Assembly: GCA_003565155.1 (NCBI GenBank)
Contig: PXDB01000039.1
Span: 1-64,000 of the forward strand
DNA length: 64,000 nt
DNA from: Nitriliruptoraceae bacterium
Lineage (GTDB): Bacteria > Actinomycetota > Nitriliruptoria > Nitriliruptorales > Nitriliruptoraceae
Direction: 5' to 3'
Shown: positions 15,704 through 24,835 of the stretch, in pieces
Layout: each line of letters opens with the position of its first letter
Position numbering within the stretch: the first letter of the stretch is position 1
The notes under the pieces: model-generated
What the model saw: the letters and a program-made list of their open reading frames with translations, nothing else
Database searches by the model: none
What the model was told of the DNA's origin: nothing
Translations under genes and position numbers: made by a program

Positions 15704-16972
15704 GTGGAACCCGCCCTGTCCCGGTTGTCGGGCGGTTTCGCCACGCGTGCCGTCCGTGGCGCCGTCCAGCTCCCGGAGGTCAGCGAACGGCCGGTCTCCG
15801 CACCCATCTGGCTGTCGTCCACCTGGGGTGTCACACGCTCGGAGGAGCTGGGGGAACTGCTCACCGACCGGCGCGATGGCTACGTCTACGGCCGCTACGA
15901 CAACCCCACCGCCACCACGCTCCACGCGGTGGTCGCCTCCCTGCACGAGGCGGAAGCCGCCTGGTCGCTGGCCTCGGGGACCGCGGCGCTGCACGCCACC
16001 CTGGACGTGCTACGGGGCTCCGGCCGGGTGCTCGCCACCTCGCTGCTCTACGGCGGGACGTGGGCGCTGCTCCGGCGGTTGGAGCGGGACGCGGGCTGGA
16101 AGGTCGATCACGCGCCCCTGGTGACCGTCGACGACCTCGATGCGGCGCTGACCCCCGAGCACACCGTGGTCCATGTGGAGACCGTGGCCAACCCTGCCAC
16201 GGTGGTCTGTGATCTTCCCGCGATCGCCGCGCGTTGCAGGGAACGTGGCGTGGAACTGGTGGTCGACAACACCTTCGCCTCCCCCTACCTGTGCCGCCCC
16301 ACCACCCTCGGGGCCGCGGCGGTGGTGGAGTCCGCGACGAAGTTCCTTGGTGGCCACGGCGACGTCGTCGCGGGGGTGGTCGCCGGCGACCGCACCCTCG
16401 TCGAGCGCGTGCGGACCCACGCCTTCGAGCTGGGGGCCTCCCTCGGTGCCTTCGAGGCCTGGCTGGTGCTCCGCGGCATCCAGACCCTCGCCCTGCGCGT
16501 GCGCGCCGCCACGGCCAACGCTGACGCCTGCGCGCGTGAGCTGGTCGCGGCGTCAACCGCTGGCGGAGACGTCGAGGTCGTGCGCTACCCGGGCCTGGCG
16601 GACCACGCCCAGCACGCGCTCGCGACGCAGCTGTTCGAGGGCCGTGGCTACGGCGCGCAGCTGTCCTTCGAGCTCCCGTCCCGCACCGCGGCGGCGGCCT
16701 TCGCCGACGCCTGCCGGGTCTTCGTGCGGGCATCCTCGCTGGGAGGGACCCACTCGCTGGTGCTCCACCCGGCCTCTACCAGCCACCGACAGCTCGACGA
16801 TGTCGCGCTCGCGGCCGCGGGCCTTGGTCCCGGCACGGTGCGGCTGTCGCTCGGTATCGAGGACGAGGCCGACCTGCTCGCCGACCTTGACCGGGGTCTG
16901 GCTGCCTCCCGGCAGGTGGTTGCGACCGAGGCCACCCCGACCATGGACCCCCCGATCGCGGAGACGACGTGA
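15704..16972 (+). CDS. Cys/Met metabolism PLP enzyme (gamma-lyase/sulfhydrylase family)
   Basis: A 422-residue member of the cystathionine gamma-synthase/gamma-lyase family. YVYGRYDNPTATTLH binds the phosphate of the partner subunit's PLP, SGTAALHATLD is the PLP phosphate loop, VDNTFASPYLCRP supplies the PLP Asp, and K213 in ESATKFLGGHGD forms the Schiff base. The family includes methionine gamma-lyase, cystathionine gamma-lyase and O-acetylhomoserine sulfhydrylase; I cannot tell which. The gene overlaps ddl by four bases (GTGA), so the two are translated from one mRNA. Confidence 0.85.
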   Translation: MEPALSRLSGGFATRAVRGAVQLPEVSERPVSAPIWLSSTWGVTRSEELGELLTDRRDGYVYGRYDNPTATTLHAVVASLHEAEAAWSLASGTAALHATLDVLRGSGRVLATSLLYGGTWALLRRLERDAGWKVDHAPLVTVDDLDAALTPEHTVVHVETVANPATVVCDLPAIAARCRERGVELVVDNTFASPYLCRPTTLGAAAVVESATKFLGGHGDVVAGVVAGDRTLVERVRTHAFELGASLGAFEAWLVLRGIQTLALRVRAATANADACARELVAASTAGGDVEVVRYPGLADHAQHALATQLFEGRGYGAQLSFELPSRTAAAAFADACRVFVRASSLGGTHSLVLHPASTSHRQLDDVALAAAGLGPGTVRLSLGIEDEADLLADLDRGLAASRQVVATEATPTMDPPIAETT

Positions 16973-18036
16973 AGCGTGTACTGCTGCTGTTCGGTGGCCG
17001 GTCGGCGGAGCACGAGGTGTCGTGCCTGTCCGCAACCTCGGTGCTGCAGGCGATCGACCGGACGCGGTACGAGGTCGTCACCGTAGGCATCACCCGCGAC
17101 GGTCGGTGGACGCTGGCCGACGGCGTCCCAGCGGCTGCTGGCGACCGCGCGCTCCCGGAGGTCGATGAGGATCGCCCGACCGCCGCGCTGGTGGGTACCC
17201 GGAAGGGGCCCGTGCTCGTGCAGCTCGACGATGCCGGTGGGCGGGTCGCCACGGTGGGGGCGATCGACGTCGCCTTCCCCGTCCTGCACGGTCCCTGGGG
17301 CGAGGACGGCACGGTGCAGGGCATGCTCGCAACCGTCGGCGTGCCCTACGTCGGCGCGGACGTCACGGCCTCCTCCATCGGTATCGACAAGGGGGCGATG
17401 AAGGCGGCCTTCGCGGCTGCCGACCTTCCCCAGCTCGGCTATCTGACCGTCCACCGCAGCCGGTGGGCCAACGCAGCTGATGACGTCTTGACGGAGCTGC
17501 TGGATCGACTTCCGCTGCCGTGGTTCACCAAACCGGCCCGCCAGGGGTCCTCCATCGGGATCAGCAAGGTCAGCGCCATCGGGGAACTGGACGCCGCCAT
17601 GACCGAGGCCCTGCGCTACGACGACGTCGTGGTGGCCGAGGAGGGGATGGTCGACGCGCGGGAGCTGGAGGTCGGCGTGCTCGGTGACGCGGATATCGAG
17701 GTGACGCGTCCGGGTGAGATCCTCCCGAGCCACGAGTTCTACGATTTCGAGGCCAAGTACCTCGACGCCTCCGAGCTGCAGGTGCCCGCCGAGGTGCCGG
17801 AGGAGGTCGTGCAGCGGTGCATGGCGCTGGCGCGGCGGGCGTACCGGGCGATCGGGTGCCGAGGGCTGGCTCGGGTGGACCTGTTCCTCTCCGCGGCGGG
17901 GGACCTGGTCGTCAACGAGATCAACACCATCCCCGGTTTCACGCCGGCGTCCATGTTCCCACGCCTGTGGGCGGCGGAGGGCGTCAGCTACCCGCAGCTG
18001 GTCGACCGACTGTTGTCGGCGGCACGCGCGGAGTGA
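16969..18036 (+). CDS. ddl: D-alanine--D-alanine ligase
   Basis: A 355-residue ATP-grasp enzyme that makes the D-Ala-D-Ala dipeptide of peptidoglycan precursors. Visible motifs are FGGRSAEHEVS at the N-terminus, HGPWGEDGTVQG, KPARQGSSIGISKV (ATP loop) and NEINTIPGFTPASMFP (Mg and product site). A Lys/Tyr choice at the omega loop (HEFYDFEAKY) fits a dipeptide rather than a D-Ala-D-Lac ligase. It starts inside the stop of the preceding gene through a GTGA overlap. Confidence 0.93.
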   Translation: MKRVLLLFGGRSAEHEVSCLSATSVLQAIDRTRYEVVTVGITRDGRWTLADGVPAAAGDRALPEVDEDRPTAALVGTRKGPVLVQLDDAGGRVATVGAIDVAFPVLHGPWGEDGTVQGMLATVGVPYVGADVTASSIGIDKGAMKAAFAAADLPQLGYLTVHRSRWANAADDVLTELLDRLPLPWFTKPARQGSSIGISKVSAIGELDAAMTEALRYDDVVVAEEGMVDARELEVGVLGDADIEVTRPGEILPSHEFYDFEAKYLDASELQVPAEVPEEVVQRCMALARRAYRAIGCRGLARVDLFLSAAGDLVVNEINTIPGFTPASMFPRLWAAEGVSYPQLVDRLLSAARAE

Positions 18037-18085
18037 TCGAGCTGGGCGCCGCGACCCCGCCGGGGCGCACCGAACGCCGTCACCC

Positions 18086-18319
18086 TCACAGCTTGATCAC
18101 CGGGCAGGTCAGGGTGCGGGTGATGCCCGGCACCGCCTGGAGCGCGGAGACCACCAGCTGCCCCAGCTCGTCGACGTTGGCGGCCTCGGCGCGCACGATG
18201 ACGTCGTAGGGCCCGGTGACATCGTCCGCCGCGATCACCCCGGAGATCCCCGCAGCGCGCTCGGCGACCGAGGCGGCCGCACCGAGCTCGGTCTGGATCA
18301 GGATGTAGGCCGACACCAT
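18086..18319 (-). CDS. Stand-alone Lrp/AsnC ligand-binding (RAM) domain
   Basis: A 77-residue protein that is only the alpha-beta ligand domain of Lrp/AsnC regulators: AYILIQTELG at strand 1, VIAADDVTGPYDVIVRAEA in the centre, and GITRTLTCPVIKL at the end. No helix-turn-helix is encoded nearby. Such stand-alone domains oligomerise and bind amino acids in other bacteria; a regulatory role here is inferred. GGGAGG precedes the ATG. It converges with ddl. Confidence 0.85.
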   Translation of the reverse strand: MVSAYILIQTELGAAASVAERAAGISGVIAADDVTGPYDVIVRAEAANVDELGQLVVSALQAVPGITRTLTCPVIKL

Positions 18320-18428
18320 GACAACGCCTCCCGACCACGGCGTCCTCCCGCCGCGCCAGCGATGACACCGTAGGGCATCGCGAACATGCCGGGTAGGGGC
18401 GTGCGGCTCGTGCCGGGCGGTGGGGCGC

Positions 18429-18629
18429 TCAGGCCTTCATCGGCGGGCGGGTGACCTTGCCGGCCTTGATGCAGGAGGTGCACACATCGAGCTTGACGGT
18501 GCGGCCATCCACGAAGGCCTTCACCCGCTGGACATTGGGGTCCCACCGCTTCGAGGAACGACGGTGCGAGTGGGACACCTGCTTGCCGTACCACGGCTTC
18601 TTGTCGCAGAGCTGGCAGGTAGAGGCCAT
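18429..18629 (-). CDS. rpmB: 50S ribosomal protein L28 (bL28), zinc-binding form
   Basis: A 66-residue L28. It keeps two CxxC pairs, CQLC near the start and CTSC near the end, making it the C+ form that holds zinc; C+ and C- paralogues are exchanged under zinc starvation in actinobacteria. The core SHSHRRSSKRWDPNVQRV matches L28. The longer upstream frame is not L28-like, so the ATG at 18629 is chosen; GGAAGGC lies upstream. A TACCCC at 18678-18683 on the minus strand is a possible -10 box. Confidence 0.93.
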   Translation of the reverse strand: MASTCQLCDKKPWYGKQVSHSHRRSSKRWDPNVQRVKAFVDGRTVKLDVCTSCIKAGKVTRPPMKA

Positions 18630-18813
18630 CGGGCTGCCTTCCAGGTGGTGCGTGGCGCGCGCTCGAAGGACCTGCACGGGGTAGCGCAGCACGGGCACGA
18701 AGGATGGATGCGGACGCATGGCAGGGCAACGCGGCCCCGCACGCTGCGCGAACGGTACCAGCCGGCCCGCAGCGCCACCACCGCAGCCCCGTCGGGACCG
18801 GACTGGTCGTCGC

Positions 18814-18819
18814 TACGCT
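18814..18819 (+). promoter_or_regulatory. -10 box for fakA-recG
   Basis: TACGCT, in the 281-bp divergent spacer between rpmB and fakA, about 92 bases before the GTG at 18911. Nothing else in the spacer is clearly functional. Confidence 0.4.
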
Positions 18820-18910
18820 GCGCGGCACCACGGGCCGGCCGGCCGCCGCCAGCGGGTGGAGCCGGGTCCGTTGCCCCTGGTGAGCGCCTGGTGGAGGGGA
18901 GCCGGAAGCG

Positions 18911-20662
18911 GTGCCGGAACGAGGTGGCGCGCCACTGTCCGCGCGGGAGTTGCCCGCGCTGTTCGACCACGTCCACGACGCGCTGCAGGCACGTCGCGAC
19001 GCCATCGACGACCTGAACGTCTTCCCCGTCCCCGACGGCGACACCGGCACCAACATGACCCTGACGGTCCGTGCAGGGCGGGACGCGCTGATCGCGGGTC
19101 GAGCGGACCGGCCAGCGGGCGGGCGGGACGCGCTGGCCCGCGAGGTGATCCGTGGTGCCGTCCGCGGCGCGCGGGGCAACTCCGGGGTCATCATCAGCCA
19201 GGTGGTCCGTGCCGTCGTCGAGGTGACCACCGGCGAGCAGGCCGTCGACGCAGAGGTCTACGCCCAGGCCCTCGAGCACGCCCGCGACCTCGCCTACGAG
19301 GCCGTGGCGGAGCCCGTGGAGGGCACCATCCTGACCGCCATCGCCACCGCGGCTGCGGCCGCCCGCGCGGCGGTCGATGACGGTGCGGACCTGACCGGTG
19401 CCTCCGTGTCCGCGTGCGCGGCCACCGCCGTCGCGGTGGAGCGCACCCGTGAGCAGCTCGAGGTCCTGCAACAGGCCGGGGTGGTGGACGCCGGCGCCCG
19501 GGGGTTCGAGGTGCTGCTGGCCGCCGTCCACGGCCACCTCACCGGCGAGGACCCGCCCGTCGCCGTGGACCCACCGCGGGGCGTCACCGTGCGCACCGCC
19601 GGCCACGTCTGTCACGGCTCCCTCGCCCACCCCTACGAGGTGCAGTACCTGTTGGACGCCACCGACGCCTCCGCGGCGCCGCTCCGGGTGGCGCTGGAGC
19701 AGCTCGGGGAGTCGGTGGTCGTGGTCGCTGCCGGCGGGCTGCTGAACGTCCACGTCCACACCGACCGGATCGGGCCGGCGATCGAGGCCGGGCTGGCCCA
19801 CGGACGGCCCTCGGCGATCGAGGTCGTCCACCTCGGTGAGCAGGTCGCCGAGCGCGACGCCATCCGGGTCACCACCGAGGCGGCCCTGGCCGTGGACACC
19901 ACCACACGCTCGGTGTCGGACCGGGCCGGATCCCCGCGCACGATCGAGATGCTCCACACCGACCGCGCCACACACACCCCGGCCCCGCCGCAGCGGGAGG
20001 TGGCCGTGGTGGCCGTACTGCACGGCCACGGGGCGGTCGCCCTCGCCCGCTCGCTCGGCGCCGAGGTCGTGGACGGCACCGCAGGGTCCCTGCCGAGCGT
20101 CGCCGATCTCGTGGAAGCGGCGGTGGCGAGCCGGGCCCAGCAGGTGGTCATCCTGCCAGGCCACCGCAACGCCGTGGCCGCGGCCCGCAGCGCGGCGGAG
20201 GTCGTGGAGAGGGAGTACGAGCGCCACGTCGAGGTGGTGGATGCCGCCGCCTCCCCGCCGGCGGTCCTCGCCGCGCTGGCGCTGTGGGAACCCGATGCAC
20301 CGGCCGCACGGGTCACCGCGCAGCTGATGGACGCTGCCGCGGCGGTGCGTGCCGGCGAGGTCGTCGACGCGATCCGCGACGCCGCGAGCCCTGCGGGCCC
20401 CGTCCGCGCCGGACAGCCCCTGGGGCTCGCCGACGGGCAGCTGGTGGTCGTCGACGACGATCCGCTCCGGGCCCTGCACGCCGTCTGCACGGCGCTGGAG
20501 GTGTCCACGGGCGAGGTCGTCACCCTGCTGCACGGCGCCAACGCCAGCGCGGCCGACCGTGAGGCTGCCGCCGCGCTCGTCACGGCGCTCGCCCCGGACG
20601 CCGAGGTGGAGGTCGTCGATGCCGGCCTCGCCCCGGCCCGCTTCTGGGTCGGCGTGGAGTGA
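18911..20662 (+). CDS. fakA: DAK2-domain fatty acid kinase subunit FakA (YloV family)
   Basis: A 583-residue protein. The N-terminal DhaL/DAK2 domain has the Mg-ATP motifs NVFPVPDGDTGTNM (residues 36-49) and RGARGNSGVIISQ; the middle and C-terminal domains complete the YloV/FakA architecture. FakA phosphorylates fatty acids held by a FakB (DegV-type) protein, feeding exogenous fatty acids into phospholipids. No FakB gene is in the window. GTG 18911 has a purine-rich GGAGCCGGAAG upstream. It overlaps recG by four bases (GTGA), a pairing common in Gram-positive genomes. Confidence 0.88.
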   Translation: MPERGGAPLSARELPALFDHVHDALQARRDAIDDLNVFPVPDGDTGTNMTLTVRAGRDALIAGRADRPAGGRDALAREVIRGAVRGARGNSGVIISQVVRAVVEVTTGEQAVDAEVYAQALEHARDLAYEAVAEPVEGTILTAIATAAAAARAAVDDGADLTGASVSACAATAVAVERTREQLEVLQQAGVVDAGARGFEVLLAAVHGHLTGEDPPVAVDPPRGVTVRTAGHVCHGSLAHPYEVQYLLDATDASAAPLRVALEQLGESVVVVAAGGLLNVHVHTDRIGPAIEAGLAHGRPSAIEVVHLGEQVAERDAIRVTTEAALAVDTTTRSVSDRAGSPRTIEMLHTDRATHTPAPPQREVAVVAVLHGHGAVALARSLGAEVVDGTAGSLPSVADLVEAAVASRAQQVVILPGHRNAVAAARSAAEVVEREYERHVEVVDAAASPPAVLAALALWEPDAPAARVTAQLMDAAAAVRAGEVVDAIRDAASPAGPVRAGQPLGLADGQLVVVDDDPLRALHAVCTALEVSTGEVVTLLHGANASAADREAAAALVTALAPDAEVEVVDAGLAPARFWVGVE

Positions 20663-22863
20663 CCCACCACCTCGACGACCCCGTCACCGTCCTACCGGGC
20701 GTCGGGCCGAAGCTCGCGGGTCGGCTGGACGACGCCTTCGGCATCGCCACCCTGCGGGACCTGCTGGAGCACTACCCCCGCCGCTACCACGACGCCGGTG
20801 CCGTCCTCGACCTCGGCGAGGTGGAGGAGGGAGCCCCTGCCACCCTGCTGGGGGAGGTGCTCGAGTGGTCCACCCGTCGGATCCCACCCAAGGGCGCGCG
20901 CGCCCGGCCGCTGGACCTCGCCGAGGGGCGCGTCCGCCAGGCCAGCGGTGCGGTGTTCACCGTGACCTTCTTCAACCAGCGGTGGCGTCCCGCGACCCTG
21001 CCCGCAGGGACCGTCGCCGCCTTCAGCGGGACCGTGAAACGCTTCCGCAGCGACTTGCAGCTCACCAGCCCGGACGTGCAGACGCTGGGCACCGTCGCCG
21101 CCGGGACCGACGCCACCTCGGCGGCGGCGCGCCTGGATCATCAGCGGCTGCTGGCGGTCTATCCGGCCGTCGAGGGGCTTCCGAGCTTCAAGCTGAACGA
21201 GCTCGTCGGCGCCGCGCTGGAGCTCCTGCCGGCCATCGATGACTGGCTCCCGGCGCCCCTGCGTGAGGGCCAGGGTCTGCGCGATCTGGACGGCGCACTG
21301 CGTGCCATCCACCTCCCCGAGGACCACGCCGACCGGCACGCGGCCCGGCGCCGCTTGGCCTTCGACGAGCTGTTCAGCCTCCAGCTCGGCCTCCAGTGGC
21401 GTCGGGCCCGGTTGGAGGCGGGCACCGTCGGGTTGGACAACAGCCCGGTCGAGGGTGGCTGGGCCGCGCGGTTCCTCGCGGAGCTGCCCTTCGGGCTGAC
21501 CGGCGCGCAGGCCCGCGCGCTGGCCGAGCTCGGTCGGGACCTCGGGGGGAGCCGGCCGATGCACCGGTTGCTGCAGGGCGACGTCGGCTCGGGCAAGACC
21601 GTGGTGGCGGCCTGGACGATGCTCGCCGCTGTCGACCGGGGCCGGCAGGCGGCGTTGATGGTGCCCACCGAGGTGCTCGCGGAGCAGCACCACCGCACCC
21701 TGACCGAGCTGCTGGCACCCCTCGGGGTCAACGTCCTCGACGGCCTGCGCGTGGCGGCGCTGACCTCCTCCACCCCGGTCACGCAGCGGCGCCGCATCCT
21801 CTCCGAACTGCTGACCGGCGAGCTCGACCTGATCGTCGGCACCCACGCCCTGCTGGAGGAGGGGGTCCGGTTCGCGGACCTCGGCGTGGTCGTGATCGAC
21901 GAGCAGCACCGCTTCGGGGTCTCCCAGCGCGTGCAACTGAAGGAGAAGGCCGGTACCGGCGGTACCGGGGAGGTCGCCGGTGCGGCGACCGCACCCGACG
22001 TGCTCGTCATGACGGCCACCCCGATCCCGCGGTCGCTGGCGCTGACCCTGTACGGCGACCTCGACGTCACCGTCCTCGATGAGCTGCCACCGGGGCGTGA
22101 GCCGATCACGACCCAGCTCATCACCCCCGCCGAGGCCTACCGACGTCCGCGTCTGGAGGCGTTCCTGCGCACCGAGGTGGCCCAGGGCCGCCGGGCCTAC
22201 GTGGTCTGCCCCTTCGTCGAGGAGAGCGAGGTGCTGCCCGGCAAGGGGGCGGTACAGGAGCACCGCCGGCTGGCACGGGAGGTGTTCCCCGAGCTCGACG
22301 TCGCCCTGGTCCACGGTCGTCTCTCCGCCGCCGACAAGGACGCCGCCATGACCGCCTTCCGCACCGGCGCGGCGCAGGTGCTGGTATCCACCACCGTCAT
22401 CGAGGTGGGCGTCGACGTGCCCGAGGCCACGCTCATGGTGATCGAGGACGCCGAACGGTTCGGGCTGAGCCAGCTCCACCAGTTGCGGGGTCGGGTCGGG
22501 CGTGGCGGCGGCCGCAGCTTCTGCGTGCTGTTCGCCGGCTGGTCCGCGGAGCTGACCGAGGAGGCGGGTGCGCGCCTCCACGCGGTGGCCGACACCACCG
22601 ACGGGTTCGCGCTGGCCGAGGCCGACCTGCGGCTGCGTGGGGCCGGGCAGCTGTTCGGCTCCGCGCAGTCCGGGCTGCCGGACCTGCGCCTCGCACGCCT
22701 CCAGGAGGACGTCGATCTGGTCGCCGACACCCGCCGGTTGGCGACGGAGGTGGTCGCCCGCGACCCCGAGCTCTCGGCGCCCGAGCACCAGAGCCTGCGC
22801 GAGGAGGTGCTGCGCCGCTACGAGGGTGGTCTGGAGGCCTTCACGGCCCTGGAGACCGGCTGA
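20659..22863 (+). CDS. recG: ATP-dependent DNA helicase RecG
   Basis: A 734-residue helicase that regresses stalled forks and remodels branched DNA. It has an N-terminal wedge OB domain (about 60-150), Walker A GDVGSGKT near residue 307, the DEQH box in VIDEQHRFG near 414, TATPIPRSL, and QLRGRVGRG in motif VI. Translation is coupled to fakA by a GTGA overlap. In many actinobacteria rsmD and coaD follow recG closely; here they are 8.7 kb away. Confidence 0.94.
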   Translation: MTHHLDDPVTVLPGVGPKLAGRLDDAFGIATLRDLLEHYPRRYHDAGAVLDLGEVEEGAPATLLGEVLEWSTRRIPPKGARARPLDLAEGRVRQASGAVFTVTFFNQRWRPATLPAGTVAAFSGTVKRFRSDLQLTSPDVQTLGTVAAGTDATSAAARLDHQRLLAVYPAVEGLPSFKLNELVGAALELLPAIDDWLPAPLREGQGLRDLDGALRAIHLPEDHADRHAARRRLAFDELFSLQLGLQWRRARLEAGTVGLDNSPVEGGWAARFLAELPFGLTGAQARALAELGRDLGGSRPMHRLLQGDVGSGKTVVAAWTMLAAVDRGRQAALMVPTEVLAEQHHRTLTELLAPLGVNVLDGLRVAALTSSTPVTQRRRILSELLTGELDLIVGTHALLEEGVRFADLGVVVIDEQHRFGVSQRVQLKEKAGTGGTGEVAGAATAPDVLVMTATPIPRSLALTLYGDLDVTVLDELPPGREPITTQLITPAEAYRRPRLEAFLRTEVAQGRRAYVVCPFVEESEVLPGKGAVQEHRRLAREVFPELDVALVHGRLSAADKDAAMTAFRTGAAQVLVSTTVIEVGVDVPEATLMVIEDAERFGLSQLHQLRGRVGRGGGRSFCVLFAGWSAELTEEAGARLHAVADTTDGFALAEADLRLRGAGQLFGSAQSGLPDLRLARLQEDVDLVADTRRLATEVVARDPELSAPEHQSLREEVLRRYEGGLEAFTALETG

Positions 22864-22953
22864 ACCGGCCGATCGCACACCCGGCCGGCAGCACGGCCAC
22901 CTGTGCCCCCGTCCACGCCCTGCAGGGTCGGGTGTGGCGGCCCGAGGTCGCCG

Positions 22954-24747
22954 TCACCGTGCCAGAGCGCTGCCCGACACCTGCAGCGGGGGCCGGCGCG
23001 GCGCCTGCAGCCGTCCCGACAGCTGCGAGGCGGTGACCTCCTGGTCCGCTGCGCCGTCGAGCTCACCGCGGTGCAGGCGCAGGGTGCCGTTGACGCCGTG
23101 CAGCACGAGTGGATCGACCGCGGCGATCTGGGTGGCCCGCTCCACGGTGTAGTCGCCGGCCGCGCCGATGACGTGCAGACGTGTCCCATCGCGGACCAGG
23201 CTGATCCCGTCGCGGTGCACGACCTCAGGCGTCGGTGCCGTGGGCAGGTCCAGCGGCGCCGTGCTGGCGGTCGCCGGGTCCACGAGCCAGGCGTCGCGCG
23301 GGTCGGGGCCGGAGAGCACCAGACCGTCGGCGCGGCGCATCGCGTCGACGCCGGAGGCGAAGCGCCCTGGTGGCAGCGGTGCGGTGGTCAGCGGCAGGAT
23401 GGTCGGCAACGCCGTCGAACCGCCCGCCCGGCGACCGCTGCGGACCGTCAGCGTGGAACGGTCGCTTCCCCCGCCCTCCGGGAGCTCAGCGACCACGACC
23501 CGTCGGCCTGCTGCGGCGATCACGGTGCGGGCCGGCTCGGCCACCGCCACCGCCCCGAGGGCGGTGCCGTCCCGGTCGAACAGTTCCACCCGGTCCGCCA
23601 GGGTGATCGCGAGCACGCCGTCACGCACCCCGGCGGCGACCGCACCCGGTCGGGTCCGTGCGAAGAGTTCGCTGCCGTCGCGAGCGCTCAGCACCGACAC
23701 GGCGCCGGTGTCAGGATCCAGCAGCGTGGTGCCGTCGACCTGCCGCCCGTCGAGGTCCTCCTGCCAGCGCACGTGGCCGTCGGTGGCGTCGAGGCGCACC
23801 AGCTGGTCGTCAGCGACCGCGAGCAGCGGTGCCGTCGTGGAGGTCGCCGGGCGGTCCTCGCGGACCGGCTGCTCCACATCGGTGTCGAACCGGACCTCGC
23901 CCTGATCGCTGAAGCCCACCACCCGGAAGCCTCTCTCGCCGCGGCCGCGTTGGCGACCGGTGGCGATCAGCTGCCCGTCGTGCCGGCGCAGGTCGTTCAC
24001 GTGGGTGGGGGCGACGTCCACCTCGCCGAGCACCCGGCCCGTGGATGCGGCGTGGATCCGCACCCGTGTCCCGTAGGCCAGCGTCAGGGTGCGGTCGTCG
24101 AGGTGGAAGGCGGTCACCACCTCGGCGGGGTCCCACACGCGCATGTCGTCGTGGCTGTGGCGCCACAGCCAGCGGCCGGTGGCCTCCTCGACGGCGATGA
24201 TCTCCTCGAAGCGGATCTGCACCAGCCGACCGTCGGCGATCGCCATCGGTTGGTGATCCAGCACGGTCGAACGCCAGGCGGCGCACCCTTCCTGGTCGCA
24301 GGTCGGTGAGCGGTCGTCCGCGTCCACCGGTGCCTCGGCCAGCGCCCCCGGGTGGGTCCCGGGGCTCGAGCGGGCGCCCGGAGGACCGTTCGGCTGCTGG
24401 ACCGCTCCGTCGCCTTCGACGCCGCGGTCCAGCGCGAGCTCGTTCCCGGGGTCGCTGAGGTCCACCCGCGCATCAGCCGGGTCCTGCGCCTGCCCGCCGC
24501 CGGCCCCCTGGAACCACTCACCACCCACGACCAGGGTGACGGCGACCGCGGCGAGCGCCAGCAGGAGCGCCGGCGCCGGCGTCCGTCCCCGGCGCGGTGA
24601 CCGCCCGGAGGGCGCCGGGTCCGCTTCCCCGTCGGCGGCGCCCATGACGGGGTGCGTCCCCGTACGCCCCCCACAGTTCGGGCACCACCGCGTGCGACGG
24701 GGCAGATCTCCCGTCCCGCAGGTGGCGCAGCTGGTCCCTCGTCCCAC
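22954..24747 (-). CDS. Zinc-ribbon, single-TM, PQQ-like beta-propeller protein
   Basis: A protein of about 597 residues. A cytoplasmic zinc ribbon has Cys at about 7, 10, 22 and 25 (CATC and CPNC). One transmembrane helix follows at about 58-76 (LLLALAAVAVTLVVGGEW), then an acidic linker and an extracytoplasmic region with repeated PQQ/WD-like strands such as VRLDATDGHVRW and IAVEEATGRWLW, which I read as a propeller. The function is unknown; propellers often scaffold partners. GTG 24747 is preferred because a minus-strand TAGCGC lies at 24770-24775; ATG 24792 (15 residues longer) is the alternative. Confidence 0.65.
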   Translation of the reverse strand: MGRGTSCATCGTGDLPRRTRWCPNCGGRTGTHPVMGAADGEADPAPSGRSPRRGRTPAPALLLALAAVAVTLVVGGEWFQGAGGGQAQDPADARVDLSDPGNELALDRGVEGDGAVQQPNGPPGARSSPGTHPGALAEAPVDADDRSPTCDQEGCAAWRSTVLDHQPMAIADGRLVQIRFEEIIAVEEATGRWLWRHSHDDMRVWDPAEVVTAFHLDDRTLTLAYGTRVRIHAASTGRVLGEVDVAPTHVNDLRRHDGQLIATGRQRGRGERGFRVVGFSDQGEVRFDTDVEQPVREDRPATSTTAPLLAVADDQLVRLDATDGHVRWQEDLDGRQVDGTTLLDPDTGAVSVLSARDGSELFARTRPGAVAAGVRDGVLAITLADRVELFDRDGTALGAVAVAEPARTVIAAAGRRVVVAELPEGGGSDRSTLTVRSGRRAGGSTALPTILPLTTAPLPPGRFASGVDAMRRADGLVLSGPDPRDAWLVDPATASTAPLDLPTAPTPEVVHRDGISLVRDGTRLHVIGAAGDYTVERATQIAAVDPLVLHGVNGTLRLHRGELDGAADQEVTASQLSGRLQAPRRPPLQVSGSALAR

Positions 24748-24773
24748 GACGATCGCCGGTCCGTTCCTCGCGC

Positions 24774-24779
24774 TAGCGT
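24774..24779 (+). promoter_or_regulatory. Divergent -10 boxes for the SDR and the zinc-ribbon protein
   Basis: TAGCGT on the plus strand faces TAGCGC on the minus strand (24770-24775), sharing the central CTAG. The plus-strand box is 62 bases before the SDR start. Confidence 0.4.
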
Positions 24780-24835
24780 GCCCGTGGTCCATCCGGTGCC
24801 CACCAGGGTGCCGGTTCGGCGCGGCAGGGGGAAGC

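Noticed and set aside
20692-22878. Long open frames antisense to recG, smc (37554-40091) and ffh (42969-44444)
   Set aside because: They are mirror frames of highly GC-rich codons, rich in Arg, Pro, Gly or His with no domain, no ribosome site and no promoter, while the opposite strand encodes well-known proteins.
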